From the NCBI GenBank assembly GCA_000727475.1, contig KL647290.1:3979373-4043372 (forward strand): 64,000 nt of DNA, given 5' to 3'. This DNA is from Sarcocystis neurona (lineage: Eukaryota; Apicomplexa; Conoidasida; Eucoccidiorida; Sarcocystidae). The position numbers and the translations under genes are program-made. Below, piece by piece: positions 25,381 through 38,600 of this stretch; position 1 is the stretch's first letter, and each line of letters begins with the position of its first letter. The notes under the pieces are model-generated. The model was not told the DNA's origin. It saw nothing but the letters and a program-made list of their open reading frames with translations, and searched no databases.

Positions 25381-27464
25381 CTGCTGGGGCAGCGCAGCAA
25401 ACGAATGGTGATATAGAACGGAAGAATTCTCTCACGCCCAACTGGCTAACACCCAGCAAGGCAGAGCTTCAGCAGTTGGCCTTCTCCTTTGCACGTTGGA
25501 ATCCACGTTATGCTACCCCTCCAAAAATCGTAGTACGCCACGAAGCTCAGGACACCGCGAACCTTGAGCCTGGCGAGATAAAGCAGGCGTCGTGGCGCCG
25601 TTAAACCCGAACACTTTCATGGCTGTGCAAACGGGAAGGGCTCGACGCGATTCAGAGCAGCCTGGAGATCGGTAGACCACACAGTCCAGAAGTCCCTTAT
25701 CAGTCAAAGACAGTCGACGTCGAAAGGGGACTCCGCGGGAAGAGACACATTTTGCGGACAGTCGCACGCCAGGCCAGCAGAGCACAGACACGCACTCTTC
25801 GACACACCACATGAAGGTCCTCCACACAGAGACATGTGAAGAGGATGGGCGAAGGCGAGAGGACGCGGACGTCACTGTTGGGGACCACGCAGCACTGTCT
25901 TTGAAAAACAGAGAAAACTAGACACCCTCCAGGCGGTCGTGGCCCCCCCACACAAACATAAGACGCCAGAGAGTCACGACTTGTAGAAGCTCGTTGATCG
26001 ACGCTTGCAGAGAAAAGTAGACACCAGGGCGGTGCACGCAATACACTCGGCCCACAAAGAACACAAGTTTCTTGCGCTGAGTCGTGGACGAAAATACGCC
26101 GTTTGTATTGATACGAGTGTCTTTCGAAACAGCGTCGCACGTTCACACGTATCGCTCACACATCATGGGTGACAAGTGGAATGTGTGTCTCAGAAGAATT
26201 ATTCGTTTATACAGAAAGCTCTTAGCAGCGAAGACGCCCAAGGTCTAGGTATGCAAGAGGAACGAGGAGAAATGTCGGTGTCCTCCATTCGACAGTCTTT
26301 CGACGACGTTACGTACACATGGAACGCGGCACTTTCTCTTAACAGAGACCCTGGCGACAGCACAGCAGACCGCACAAAATAGTCGGCGCGAAGAGGGAGA
26401 TCCTCGTTCCTGATGGGGCTTCAACTGCAGCTCTGACGAGTGTGTTTTCTGCTATTCTTCCATCTCCGGTAAATCTTTTTGTTTTTACACGTCTCCTGAC
26501 GCTTCTAAATTTATACGATTCTTGTGCCGGCAAATACGACGTAAGTGTGCGCTAGATGGGTAATGCACAGAAGCGGCTAGGAGACCTATCCGCAACGGAG
26601 CCTGGTTGGTGACATGTGCCTGGCACGCGGAACCAAGCCACCCCGAAGAAAGAGAGGCAGAGACGAAGGAGACACAGGAGGAAAATGAAGTCGGCAGCAG
26701 CTGGCGAAGAGGCGTAGCACCGACGGTAGTCACCCATCCGCACAGTTAGTCGCGAGATATGTAGCATATATTGCAAGAGACCCTGCTATGAGAGGCGGGA
26801 GACACAGCGCGCAGAGAGAGTGGAAACAGAGCAGAAGTCTTAATACTGGGAATTTCAGGCGTGTGGGTATGCACGCGCAGACGAGCTCCTGGTGTCCATC
26901 TACTTTCTACGCGTACACGTCTGTATATACGTTTCTTCTTGAAGTCACATACTTGCGAGAATGCACGCGGCTTGAAAAAGTACGCATATGCATTTCTTAA
27001 GCTCAACCAGGTCACCCCCAGTGGGTCGTCGCGAACCTACCTGGGCACGACACCATGTGTAGACGTGAATACAGTACACGGTTACCACTGCCGTCTCCTC
27101 CGTATATAGATATACCCACGTATGTACACGTGTGGGGTTGAATATAGACACAGCAACACGACCCATCAGATATTCTTAGGCGAGACGTGCACCTCCGGCG
27201 TCTACGTAGACGTCTGCGAGCTTGTGTGCATGCTTCCCCGGAGACAAAGAAGAGCGCTCTGGCTGGCACAAGCTGACTGCAATGGTAATGCTGCTCGTGT
27301 ACTCCAGATAGTACCGGTGCTGCACCATATGGAAATGATATCCATGCAGGGGCACTGCCTGCGCAGGCACGCCTTTCAAGTCAGCAACACATTACTCCTT
27401 CTTCTGCACTGAGGCTCTCTACGTTTGAACGGGCAAGGCCCGTGTAGGTGTGCTTTGACCGGTG
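25381..27464. other. Region upstream of the RS-rich gene, 5' exons not resolved
   Basis: Missing 5' exons of the RS-rich gene should lie here or further right on the minus strand. One protein-like minus segment is AVPLHGYHFHMVQHRYYLEY, near 27.27-27.35 kb after an acceptor-like GCCTGCGCAG. I could not join it in phase with confidence. Other ORFs overlap on both strands and look random. Confidence 0.35.
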
Positions 27465-27797
27465 TTACACGCGTACTCGCTGGTCGGTTAGAGCCACCTT
27501 CTCGTCTCCGCCTTGAAGAAGAACGCCGTCAGACTCCTTCGGGAGCCACGCATACGCCTCTTCTGCTGCGTCCGGTGAGTAAAGTCCCCCTGCTTCTTTC
27601 GAGAAAGTGTGGGAGTGTCTCTTCGGCTGCTTGCTGCTTCCTGGCTCTGCGCCTTGTCGATCTTGCAGGAACGGGACGCGGCTGTTCGGCAGCAGCAGCG
27701 CCTTGCCCGCAAGCGGACAGAAAAAGAAGCACCCGCCCTGCTGGTGCAGCTGCTTCACGGCGAAGTAGACGCTGCAGTGCTGTCTTTGGATAGTGTA
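27465..27797 (-). CDS. Candidate internal exon, unrecognised
   Basis: A long pyrimidine tract on the minus strand (CTTCTGTCTGCTTTTGCTGC and following) leads to GGTACAG and an open frame from 27797 to a stop at 27465. Third codon positions are mostly G or C, as in the SSRP1 exons. The frame includes YTIQRQHCSVYFAVKQLHQQ and GGLYSPDAAEEAYAWLPKE. A second minus frame is also open for about 270 bases. On the plus strand a GTGAGT donor (27575) and a TCTTGCAG acceptor (27668) allow a rival reading, but its codon use fits less well. This could be a 5' exon of the RS-rich gene or a separate gene. Confidence 0.35.
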   Translation of the reverse strand, partial: YTIQRQHCSVYFAVKQLHQQGGCFFFCPLAGKALLLPNSRVPFLQDRQGAEPGSSKQPKRHSHTFSKEAGGLYSPDAAEEAYAWLPKESDGVLLQGGDEKVALTDQRVRV

Positions 27798-27854
27798 CTG
27801 TACCAGCACCAAAGTACCAGAAGCAGCAAAAGCAGACAGAAGAGCAGCACGCAG

Positions 27855-28110
27855 ATACATATATATATATATATATATATATGTACATACATACATGCGC
27901 ACGCGCGTGGATGTGTAAGGACACATGTCCACGCAGGAAATCCGGTTCAAACGTAAAGGTACGAGAGCTGACGCGAAGGCAGAAGGTAGATTTAAACGTA
28001 TGTATATATATGTGTATATGGAGAGAGAGACAGAGAGATACATGGACGGATAGAAAGAGAGGTGCACATACATATATATACACACATATAAAGAGATAGG
28101 TAGGTAAACA
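27855..28110. repeat. TA/TG microsatellite with GAGA block
   Basis: A (TA)n tract lies at about 27858-27885. A TATG/GAGAGAGACAGAGAGATA stretch follows at about 27998-28100. No coding signal is present. Confidence 0.8.
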
Positions 28111-28390
28111 TACGTGTATATAGATGTGCTTTTGTATTCAGCATCGTCACAGGTGAAAGAGAAGACACAATTACTCCGCTTGTCGTGTTGCGCACTTGTT
28201 ACGCTTCAAGGGGACACGCTGGAAGGATTTGTTTGTTGCACGTCAAATAAGCGAATTTTATGGGTTCTTCGAATGAAAGACACTTCTTTTCTTTGGCGGA
28301 AGGTCGGGCTCAACTTCTGAGAACACAAGTTGAGTGACTGACGACTTTCGCTGCGTGAACGCCTCTCTCACAGGAAGGGTGTAAATATCT
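28111..28390. other. Short unassigned stretch
   Basis: A plus-strand acceptor-like CGTCACAG at about 28153 precedes short open frames ending near 28254 and 28317. Without a matched upstream exon I do not call a gene. Confidence 0.3.
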
Positions 28391-29645
28391 CAGTTGCTGC
28401 AGCTTCATCTTTTGTTTCTGCCGTACGAAAAACGTGTCCAGCAGCAGCTGCTTTGTTTGCTGTTTTCCGCTGTGCGTCTTTCCCTACTGCTGCTTTTGCA
28501 CAACGGCGGTGAATTTCCTACATTCCTCCATCTTCTCTCTGGTTTTGGTGTTGCCGCTGCAGCACTACTGCCCCCGCCATGTCACCGGTGCTGCTGCTTC
28601 TGCTGCCAATGTTGCTGGCCCGGCTGCTGCTGGTTTTCCTGTGTACTCTTTCTTCTCTTTCGCTGCTGTTGCTGTTGTTGGTTTTTCTTACATGCGTATC
28701 GATAATATTGTTCTGCGCCTTGTGACCGCCCCACAGCAGGTAGGCATTGCAGAAGGGAATGTGATTTATTTCCTTTCCGTTCTCAAATACGACGACTTCC
28801 ACTAAATTTGCAGGGGGACGCGTCGCATTTGAAGGGGGTCGATAAGCGCCAGCGGTTACTACTGAAACAGGAGCAGCACAGACAGTATAAACAAGCACCA
28901 GCCGTAAATGAAGAAGGAGCAGCAGCCGCGCTCAACAAGCACGAGCGCTACAGCAGCAGCCTTAGCCGCAGCAGGCGCAGCACAGTAGCAAATGAGAAGC
29001 AGTTGCTGCAGGGGTAACAGCAGCAGCTCGTGCCGAAGGAACCGCAGGGGTATACGCAGCAACACCAGTTGCAGAGGCACAACACCTGCACAGCAGGATT
29101 GGACGCCGATCAACAGCAGCGGCAGACATTGCAACAGGGCAGCAGAAAAACAGCAGACGGGCAAATTCAGCAGTTGTACTAACACAGGGACGGTTAGAGT
29201 GGTTGCATCAGAGAAACAGCAGCAGCAGCAGCATAACAACACGGCGACATGAGGCGACAACACAAGGACCTGCAGATTCTGCGCAGCAGAGCAGCACCAG
29301 AGTGGAAGGGAGAAGTAAGAAGGACACCAGCTACTGAAGAGGTGAGCAGAGAGATAGCAGAGAACCACGGCGACAGGAGTAAGACAGGTACAGCAGCAGT
29401 AGCAGTGAACTCTAGTACGGTCGCAGCACCAGCCCCAGCACGTACAGAGCAGAGGACCTCGACACGAGCAGCACCCAAGGCCGCAGATGGAAACGGTAGC
29501 ACCCAATCAAGCCGCAGAGAAGACCGAGGATCCGCAGCAGATGCAGCTGCAACAAATGCGTCAGTCAACGCCCTGCAAATACGCACGCCACACTAGCAAC
29601 ACCAGCGACAGCTGCAGCTTCAGCAGCAGAAGCAAATCGACAAAA
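28391..29645. repeat. Back-to-back CTG and CAG islands
   Basis: From about 28391 to 28720 the plus strand is CTG-rich. From about 28860 to 29645 it is CAG-rich. The two islands face each other across roughly 140 bases. Frames on both strands are open as Leu/Cys/Ala or Gln/Ser/Thr-rich peptides, with no recognisable domain. Confidence 0.65.
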
Positions 29646-30114
29646 CACAAGTGGGTGGCAGCAGAAATTCCTCAGCAGCTTGTTCGCCTGCCAGACACAC
29701 GCGTAGCGTCAACATTTCGGCCGTGCACGTGCATCTCCTTAATACAGTCATCTGCACCCTGTCAAAACGCACGTACCTACACCCGCTCCACTCTTTCCCT
29801 AGCCTCCACGCGTACATAGTGAAGTGTCCGCGTACACACATTTATATATATATATATAAACATCTGTGTAAGAATAATAATAATGTATGAGTCTATACGC
29901 CGTTCGTACGGAGAGCCACATTGCTTCCTTTGTCTGTACACGACGTATACGGTCTTCGGTTGCTAACGCGCCTAGACGGAACATGTGCACGACCACTACA
30001 TTCCGGGATCATGTTGTTCTTCGCTGCAACTACGCCCTGGCGCCTGTGCGTCCTGCTCTTTCCTCAGATTTTACACTCTGTTGTCGGCGCGTTGCCTTTC
30101 TGCTTCTTGCCGAG
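29646..30114. other. Spacer 3' of the PNISR-like gene
   Basis: It contains one small (TA)n tract at about 29843-29862 and otherwise ordinary sequence with no supported gene. It may hold the 3' untranslated region of the minus-strand PNISR-like gene. Confidence 0.4.
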
Positions 30115-32612
30115 TTATTCACACACAGTCGCTGACCCAAAAAGGCGCCAACGTGTTTGCACCGTTCCCGTGACGAATACACGCACACGCATTTGCACAG
30201 GTGTATGTTCACGCCGGTGTTTCTTTCTTCGCTTAGAGACAGCCATGCGGCGTGCCGAGGACAAACAGCCTCCCGACGCAGGTAAGTAGAAGATGGAAAG
30301 TTCTGCAATTATCAATTTCATTTTTGTCGGCGCTGTACCCGATAGGTTGATATTCAGCCGCTCGCCACCGTCTTCGTCCTCCATGTCGTCAGAGTCCCGG
30401 CTTCCCCTGCGGGAGTATCTGTCTCTTTCGTAGGCGGCTGCTGCAGCAGCTGCAGCAGCCGCTACTGTCTTCGCCGTGACGGAAGCAGCAATGTTGGTTG
30501 CAGCGGCCGTGCTGCTGCTGCTCCACTTGCTCGCTGCTGTTGCGCCGGCGCCCTTCTCGTCGCAGCTGTCATTCGTTGTTGCTGCAGCAGCGCGGTTGTT
30601 CTTGCTGCCCTGCAGCTGCTGCGGCGCACCGCTGCCTCCTCCTCCGCCTCCTGCTTCTTGTCTCTTGCTGCTGTCTGCAGCACGTTGCTGCGCCGCACCA
30701 CCAGAAGCCCCACCCCTACCACTTCCCCGAGAGTCTCTGGCTTCATCTGCGGCGCTGCGACCACGGCTGCCGCGGGGCGCGGCCTTGTTGCTGCGGCTGC
30801 TGCTGCCTACCTCGTCCACCTGGTTGCCTGTGCTGTTGCTCGCTCCCTTCTGCTGCGCGGAGGCCCCTGACCCTGAGGCCTTGGCCTCGCTTTTGCGAAG
30901 CTCAGCACTGCTGCAGCCTGCCGCAACACCACCTCCACCAGCAAGCATCGCCGCACTGCCACCGGCTAGCCGCAGGCCAATCGTTTTCTTCCCTGTAATG
31001 CGCTGCTTTCTCCTGCAATTGCTAATGGCTTCTCGAGCAACCTCTAGGATCACCTCGTCGGTCACGGAGGACAAAATATCCGCCACAGCCTGTTTTATCT
31101 GCTCTTCCAGCGCCGGCACGCCGGCGTTGTCCCCCCCTTCTGCCTGCTTTGGCTGAAGCCCCTCCATGCCATCAGCAGTAGCAGATCGTTCCTGCGTTTG
31201 CTGCTCCACCTGTCGCTGCTGCTCTCCATCAGCGGCGCCTCCACCACCTGGATGCGTGGTCGCCGACCCTCCTGCTGCTGCCGCTGCTGCCGCCTCCTCA
31301 GCAGCAGAAGACAACAAAGAAGATGGGGAGATCGCGTCACCTGCAGCCGCAGAAGCAGCAACAGGAGAAGAGGACGCGGCAGCAGCCAGACAAGGCGCAG
31401 TAGGAGAGCTGCCTGCCGGCGCAGCACCGCCAGCCACAAAAGCAGCAGCCTCCTTCGCGTCTACCTCCGAAGGAGCGGACGGAGTGAGCAGCGAATCTGC
31501 ACGGCAGCACGTGCACGCAAAGCCACAGCAGCAGCTGTTTACACAACCGTGTGTATCAACGACCTAATTTTCAAGTGGTCACACATCGTACACGACGCAC
31601 GCAGAAGTATACACACACAGTCTTAGGCCGTACACACAGAGACGTCCGCCTGGTTTTGAGGGTCGCCAAACCGGAGAAGGGAAGGTACAGGGCAAGCTAG
31701 TGAGACGCATCACCGCCACAAATTCAGACAACACCGGGCAGGTACCTGCACAAAGAAAATCAGAACTACCGACGACTAGACGCAGGGAGCCCCAGGACTC
31801 TATAAGCCCTTCACCAGATACACACTGACGTCACCGAACGCTCCTACTCTTCAGAAAGACCGGGAAATCAAAAAGAAGCTTTGTGGTGTGCTGAAGAGAC
31901 GGGAAGCGGGGGTGCACAGAGATACAGCACGCTTGTATACCCGTAAACATTCACTGCGCGCAGAGTAGAGAAAATAAGACGAGTATAAAGGTAAGCGTAT
32001 AAGCGACGTACACACTTCTCAGGCAGGACAGAACACGCGCATGTGGAGACGGCATTCGCTCGGTATACGTAGCCCTGCGCACGCTTGCTTTGATGTCCGT
32101 GCACACATCCACGCGGGTATATGCACAAGTGTCAATTCTTCGGGTTCACGCTGGGCGCGCCTCTAGTGCGCCTCTCTAGCATCACGGGCCAAGGTCCGAA
32201 CCCTGCGTGCCTGGAGACACAGAAGACGCAGATGTTTCATGGGCGCGCAGCCAGACCTTTCCCGCAGCCGCTACCACCACCTCTGCACCCGCCCAAACAC
32301 ACCCACACATACAGGTTCGTAGCTGAAACCCTCCTGCACTTCGCTACAGTAGAGAGGCAGAGGCACTTCAAAGCGACTTCTGTGGATACACGCATTAGCT
32401 CCGAGGAAAAGACACAGTAGAGATCGATGTGTGCGTGGAGCGCCGGACCCGTGGCTTCTTTCGTGGAAACATGTGGGGAGCTGCAGGATACAGTCGCTCG
32501 ATGAACTAAGATACAGACACAGGCACTCTCAGATGAGAAGACGCTCCAGGAACAAGCCCCGGACGTTACACTTCGAACCCACACCGAGACAGCGAGACAC
32601 ACAGACATACGT

Positions 32613-32648
<36 letters not shown>

Positions 32649-35600
32649 ACACACGAACACACACATGTCTGCCTACGTAAACAGGTGAAGCGACTAAAGC
32701 ACGGAAGCAGCTGCTGCCCCCCTATCGCCGCCAGTGAAGCCGCTGGCATTCACACGCATCTGCACAGCTCCGAGTGTGTGTGTGTGTGTGTGTGTCTGTC
32801 TGTCTGCCTGCAGAGTTTTCTCTCGATGCGTCGAGGGGAAGTACCTCAACACAGCACCCAGAGACACACAATACAATATGGACTGCTTCTTTTTCACGTT
32901 ACATGCATGTCATGCAAATGCATACGTTTGCTGACCAGCACTCGTTCGACGTGCGTACAGATCAACAGATGAACACACGTCCGACCTCGGTGGCTGTACG
33001 CAAGCTTGCGCACGTGTGTGTCTTGTGGGCATGTGTACTTGGGCCTGCTCGTCGCCTTTGCGACTCCTCTGAAAAATTGTTTCCAGGATTCAAAAGTGGG
33101 CCGCAGGTACTCACTTGCGTGCGTGTGTAGAGAGAGAGCCACTCGGACAACACGCACGAAGGCGCACAAAGGTGTGCACTGGGGATATACGACCAAAACG
33201 AGAGGGGACTGAAGCAGTAAGTGCGCGCCTAAAGCGCCGACACGAAGAAGGAAGCTGTCCTTTTTACTAGCACCAGAGTGATGCCTCCTCGGTCTCCCAG
33301 CACACTTAAAGCGGAGCCCTGCCCCACCTCTGCGTGGGCGTGCACTCATGCAACTGGAGGCCGACACGTGGGCGTCTTCTCCCCACATCCGCCGCTACAC
33401 GCGAGAGCTTTGCTTCTGCTGCTACAGCTGCTGCGGCTGCCGTATGTGCACGCACTGCTACGTATGCTGCCCCTGTATGTGTGCGGCTGCTGCTGCTTGT
33501 GCTGCTGCTGTGTGTGGGTGCACCTGCAGCTACTTACGCTGCAGCTGTGTGAGTGCAGCCGCTGCTACTTATGTTGCTGCTGTATGTGCAGCTCCTGCTA
33601 CTTATGCTGGGGATGGTTGCTGCTGCTCCTCCTGTTCCTGTTTGCTGTCGTTGCCGACCACCACGCTAATCGACAACTCAGTACTTCAGGCTCAGCTTGT
33701 CGGCGCCCCAGCCTGAGGCCCCTTCACGTCGAAGATATTACACGCACGTGTGGATGTGTTCGCGCTAAAGGTCGCACATTATCGTGACGTACACGAATAT
33801 GTGTGTGTATTTGTGTGTGTGCGTATGGCGAAGCGTTACGGGTAGGGAAATTTCTGTACGGAACCACCCAAGCAGCAGACGTCTACTTGATTAGTTTCCA
33901 GTCCACGAGGATGCACATGGGACGAATTTTTCTCTGTGCTCAACTACCAAGACTGGCGTGGTCGTACAAGGTCCAACACGTAAACACCTCTTCTCAAGTC
34001 TAAACCTAACCCTACACGTGCACGTCAGTGAAGATTCTCTCTCGCATGCAGCACACTCGGATTTGGTGGCATTGTCTACGAATCAATAAATGTATATATA
34101 TATATATGTATATATATATACATACTGTATCCTGCGTTTACACATATAGATGTCCTGACTCATGAGGAGGAGGGGGTGTACGCTCTGGCGCGGGCTCCCT
34201 TTAAATTGGTGTCCATACCCACCCAGATTCACCCGACTACACAGACATTTTCTGACATGCGCGGAGACAGTTACACGTCTTGAGAGCAGCCGCCATTTTC
34301 TGCAGTGGAGTTGCGCGTCCTTCACTTGTACAGATGTCTACACACAGTCCTATTATGTGGGTGTGGGTGTACACAATCGTGCCTGTCTGCATTCACAAGT
34401 GAGAATTGGTTGTCTCCTGTATGTGTTCGTGCCTGTACAGATACGCCTGCGTGTGCGGACGTACGCAGCGTGTACGTGCGTTTGATTCCCCGTACGTATC
34501 TTCTGTTCACGGCACACTTACTACGCTTGCCGTTGTACAACTACGTCTACACCTGTCCTTACAGGTGGTCACTGCTTTGCAGGCGCAGAAATATTTTATG
34601 CAGGATTTCTCAATATGCACACAGGTGTCCACCCTCTGTGCGGGCAGTTCGCCGACTTACCGTTGTTCTCTTTGTCGTCTTCGTCCTCTGCATCTCCTCG
34701 TCCGAAATCTGCCTCTCTCTCGACTTTCTTTCCGGCGTGTTTGACGGCATCGCGCAGCCACTGCGGAATTTGAATTGCTTTGCTGCTGGTGCTGCCTTGC
34801 CGTCCCTCACTTAGCTCTCGCTTCTCCTCCGTGGAGGCTCCTTCTCTTTCTGCACATACGCACCCCACACACAAAACCGCCTGCTGCTGACGCTGCCACT
34901 GCTGCAGCTGCAGCCAGCCCTGCTCTTCACAATGGCCGCTCTTGCTGTCACTGTTGCTGCTGGTCTCCCTGCTGCTGCTGGTCTCCCTGCTGCTGTTCCG
35001 ATTGCCTGCCACTGCTGCTGTCGTTGCTGCTCCTGCTTTCAATTCCACATCGACTCCTGTCGCTTTAGGCGCTGCTGTGGAAAGAGCTGCTGTCCTGGTG
35101 ATGCAGGTACAGCTGCAAGAATTCCAGCTTTTCCCCTGGTTATCTCTCTTCATAAATATCTACACGGTTACATATATGGTTCCGAACAGAAAAGTTCTGT
35201 GCCATTCTCTCTACGTAGGTTGCTGCAGACTTCTGCGCATGACCATCCGAAGAAGAAACCTGCGGAGCGCATAAATATTCGGAGAGTACGCACGCCTGAT
35301 GATTATGCAGAGCATAGAAAGGAAGATTGCTTCTTCTTTCTCTGAAAGGACATATCCTTTTTGTGAGCAGACACCACTGCAGCAGGAGTGAGCAACTCCT
35401 TTCCCGCCACGTCTGTGCAGGCACGCAGTGTATGTATATACACGTGTACTGCAGCCACAGAGCAGACGCATCCTCTTTCTTCGCTGGCCCTGCATACTAC
35501 AGCGCGATACCAAGAAAACTTTCGCAGCTCTCTTTCCAGACAATTTTTACAAGCTGCTGAATAATGCGCGTCCAGTGCCCCATTCTCACGCTGACTTGTG

Positions 35601-38600
35601 TAGGCTGCTGTCCTCTATGTCGAAACCCCCCCTCAGCAGCGCGTACTCACAGAAGTATCCTTCTCCACCGGTGCTTTTCGGCCCCGCACTTCCTACGAGG
35701 TGGTTCACACGAAGTGTTGCAGCAACCACAAAAGCGCTTCTCTTTCGACCCTACGCACGCGCTTCTAAGACAACCAGGCGTGGGGAGGCATCCCCTGTAG
35801 CGTGGCTCAGCTGCACGGGAATACTGAACTCCTCCCCGGGCCTGGTGGATTATCTGCTGCAATGCGTGCAGAGCTGAGGACAGTCACGGGAGAGGTGTAT
35901 GGATACTGGCGTCTCTGGATTAAGAAGCACGGGCTCTTTCAGTATCCTGCACGCTCCGTGCCGTTCACTTCGTTCAGCGCATATAAATGTACAAAGAAAA
36001 GACGTGGCCCTCCTTTGGGATGCAGGTATGCTTTCCACTTCTACAGAAAAGTAGTTCAGCTGAGTTGGCGCTTGCGCTCACACTGGCTTGGAGGTACTGT
36101 TGTGCACGTGCAAGCGTGGAAAGACGAATTCTCCCTCTTTGGGCGTAGCGCGTTTTTCTCCGTGCCGGCTACTGTGCACAAACGATGTTCGCTTTTCGTA
36201 GGAATGAGTCAGTGCTCTAAGTGATAGCAACAGGCCTTGTCATATGCGGGGCGTCTTCACTGCCTGCGCGCTGCCAAGTCACCTCAAGTTTTACTCCCCC
36301 TGTTTCAGAAAGCATCACTCTTTCCTATGTACAGACACCTGCACACACTCGTTGAGAAAAGCAGCACTCCTCCAATATACCGACATCGCAGAGGAAGCAG
36401 CACTCTTGTTGCCAGTGGAGACACACGGCAGCCCGCTGACACTGAAGGCACGTGACTCTCTGGTGTAGCGGCACGCTTTTCCACTTTAGGAAAGACGTAG
36501 CACGACACCTGGTGTACAGACGCCTTGGCGCACTCACAGACAAGAAGCGACTATCTCTGTCATTCTGGTGTAGACACATCTGCACCCGCTCGTGGAGAGG
36601 ATTCCGCACATATTCGGGTGTAGAGATAAGAGACACCTTCGTAGACTAGTAAAGGCGAAGCGACACATTTTAGGGTGCAGAGAGGCAGCGCCTAGCCCGA
36701 TATTGAGAATAGAAAGAGCCCGTCGTTTTCTTTGCAGCTGGAGCACCACCGTGACACGAGCACCAGAATGGAATGTGCACCCGGCACTCTGGTGAGTCAA
36801 TGAGGCACCGCTTTGTGTTTCCCTGGCTGCTCGTTCACGAAACTGAGAGGCAGCGCAGCTCTCAACCTACGCCTGTCGGTGGTGGTGAATACGGTTCTCC
36901 CTCTCCAGCTAATACCGCAAGGGCCTACCTACGTGTTTCTTAAAATTCGCCCGATGACGCCGGTGTCTTATACAAAGACAGCGTGCTGTTTTCACGTGGA
37001 GGCGTCCGAGTGACACGTACACACAACTTTGACACTGTGGGAGCACGGTACTTACGTGGACACAAGAACGGCAATTTTGCAGTGTCTTCTACATAGTCGA
37101 GACACGGCTATCTGTGAGAGACCTTTGGCCCACCTGTCTTGTCTCCTTGTCTTTGGCCGGGCACAGATGCCGCTGTACCGTCGGGTGGCACATCGAAGCC
37201 GCTCGCGACCGCTGGTTTTCTGTCCCCAAGGGCGCCGCTACTCTGCACGCCACCCAGGTCACCTCCTGCTGTGGCTCCAGGCAGCAGATCAGAGAGAAGA
37301 GAAGCCGCACCCCCGGACGACGCTCCAGGGCCAGCGTGCATGTCGTCGCGTCTCTCTACGAGCTGTGTGCCGCTGGAGAAGGCGCTGCTGCCGAAGCCGC
37401 CGCTGCCGAAGATAGAAAAGGGTCCTTGTGGGGAAGGAGCTGCAGAGCCCAGTCTCCCCCCAGGTGCGCCGCGAGCCTGTTGCTGGTGTTGCTGCTGGAA
37501 CTGCTGTTGCTGGCCAAAGAGGGGAGCGCAGCCGCTAAAGAAGGACCCAGCGGCCCCGCCAGCACCGGCAGATGAGGCTCCTAAAAAGGCAGCAGCAGGA
37601 GGGAAGAACGCGTTGCTACTGCTGCTGCCGCGGCCTTGTGTTGCCGCGTTCATGCCGCTGCTGTAGCCCACGACGCCGTCCGCCCCTGGCGAATAGAAAC
37701 CTCCAGCAGCAGAAGCATCACGAGGGGGGACAGCAACCGCACCGAATTCTTTGTTCATGCCACCACACGTAGGAGGCATATTATTCTGGTGATTAAACTG
37801 CCCCCCGCCGTACCCATTGGAACGACCAGCGGCCGCTCCTGCTGGCGGACCGCCCAGCAGCATGTTGCCGCTGCTTCCCCCTGGGCCAGGGAGGGGCCCG
37901 CGCCGAAAGGCTCCTGCTGCTGCTGCAGGGTGCGGGTGAGGGGGACAGTAGCCGCTGCCGTTAAATTGTGGGGCTTTGTTTTGAAAGGCAGCAGCCACGG
38001 GTGCTGCGTTGAAATTGGCTGCCAGCGCAACTGGGAGGGGCAGACCGGCTGCGACAGCGGCGGCAGCGGCGGCGCTGCGCCCGGCAGCATTGAGGTCTGG
38101 TACTCGTTCCTCGTTACTTCCGGCGGAGGAAAAAGCAGCAACAGCTGCTGCCGCAGCAGCAGCTCCCGCTGCCACAGCTTGCTCCGCACTGCTCTTGAAG
38201 CTGACCCAGGCAGCAGCCTGCTTCGCCCAAAACTCGTCACTGGCGGTTAATCGTTCAGGAGACGGAGAGTGCGATTCAGCTCGAGAGGAAGGACTCGACT
38301 CCTTTCCTGACGCTGCTTTTCCTCCTGCAGGTCCTGACGCTGCACTACCATCTTGTTCATTCGTGTCTCCTGCGCTGCGCTCTGTTGCTCCTTGCCGGGC
38401 CGGTTTCTTCGCTGCCTCACCTTTTCTCCCTGCCTCTGCTGCTGCGTCTGCACGGTCCTCGAGTTTGGCTTGCTGCTGCTGCTGTGCTGCTGTAGCGCCC
38501 TGTCCGTGTTTTTGCTCCAGGAGGGGCGTAGCAGCTGCTTTCGGGCCGTCTGCTCCGGCTGGTGCTACGGATGGGGTCGATTTCTTGTCCGCAGCACTGC

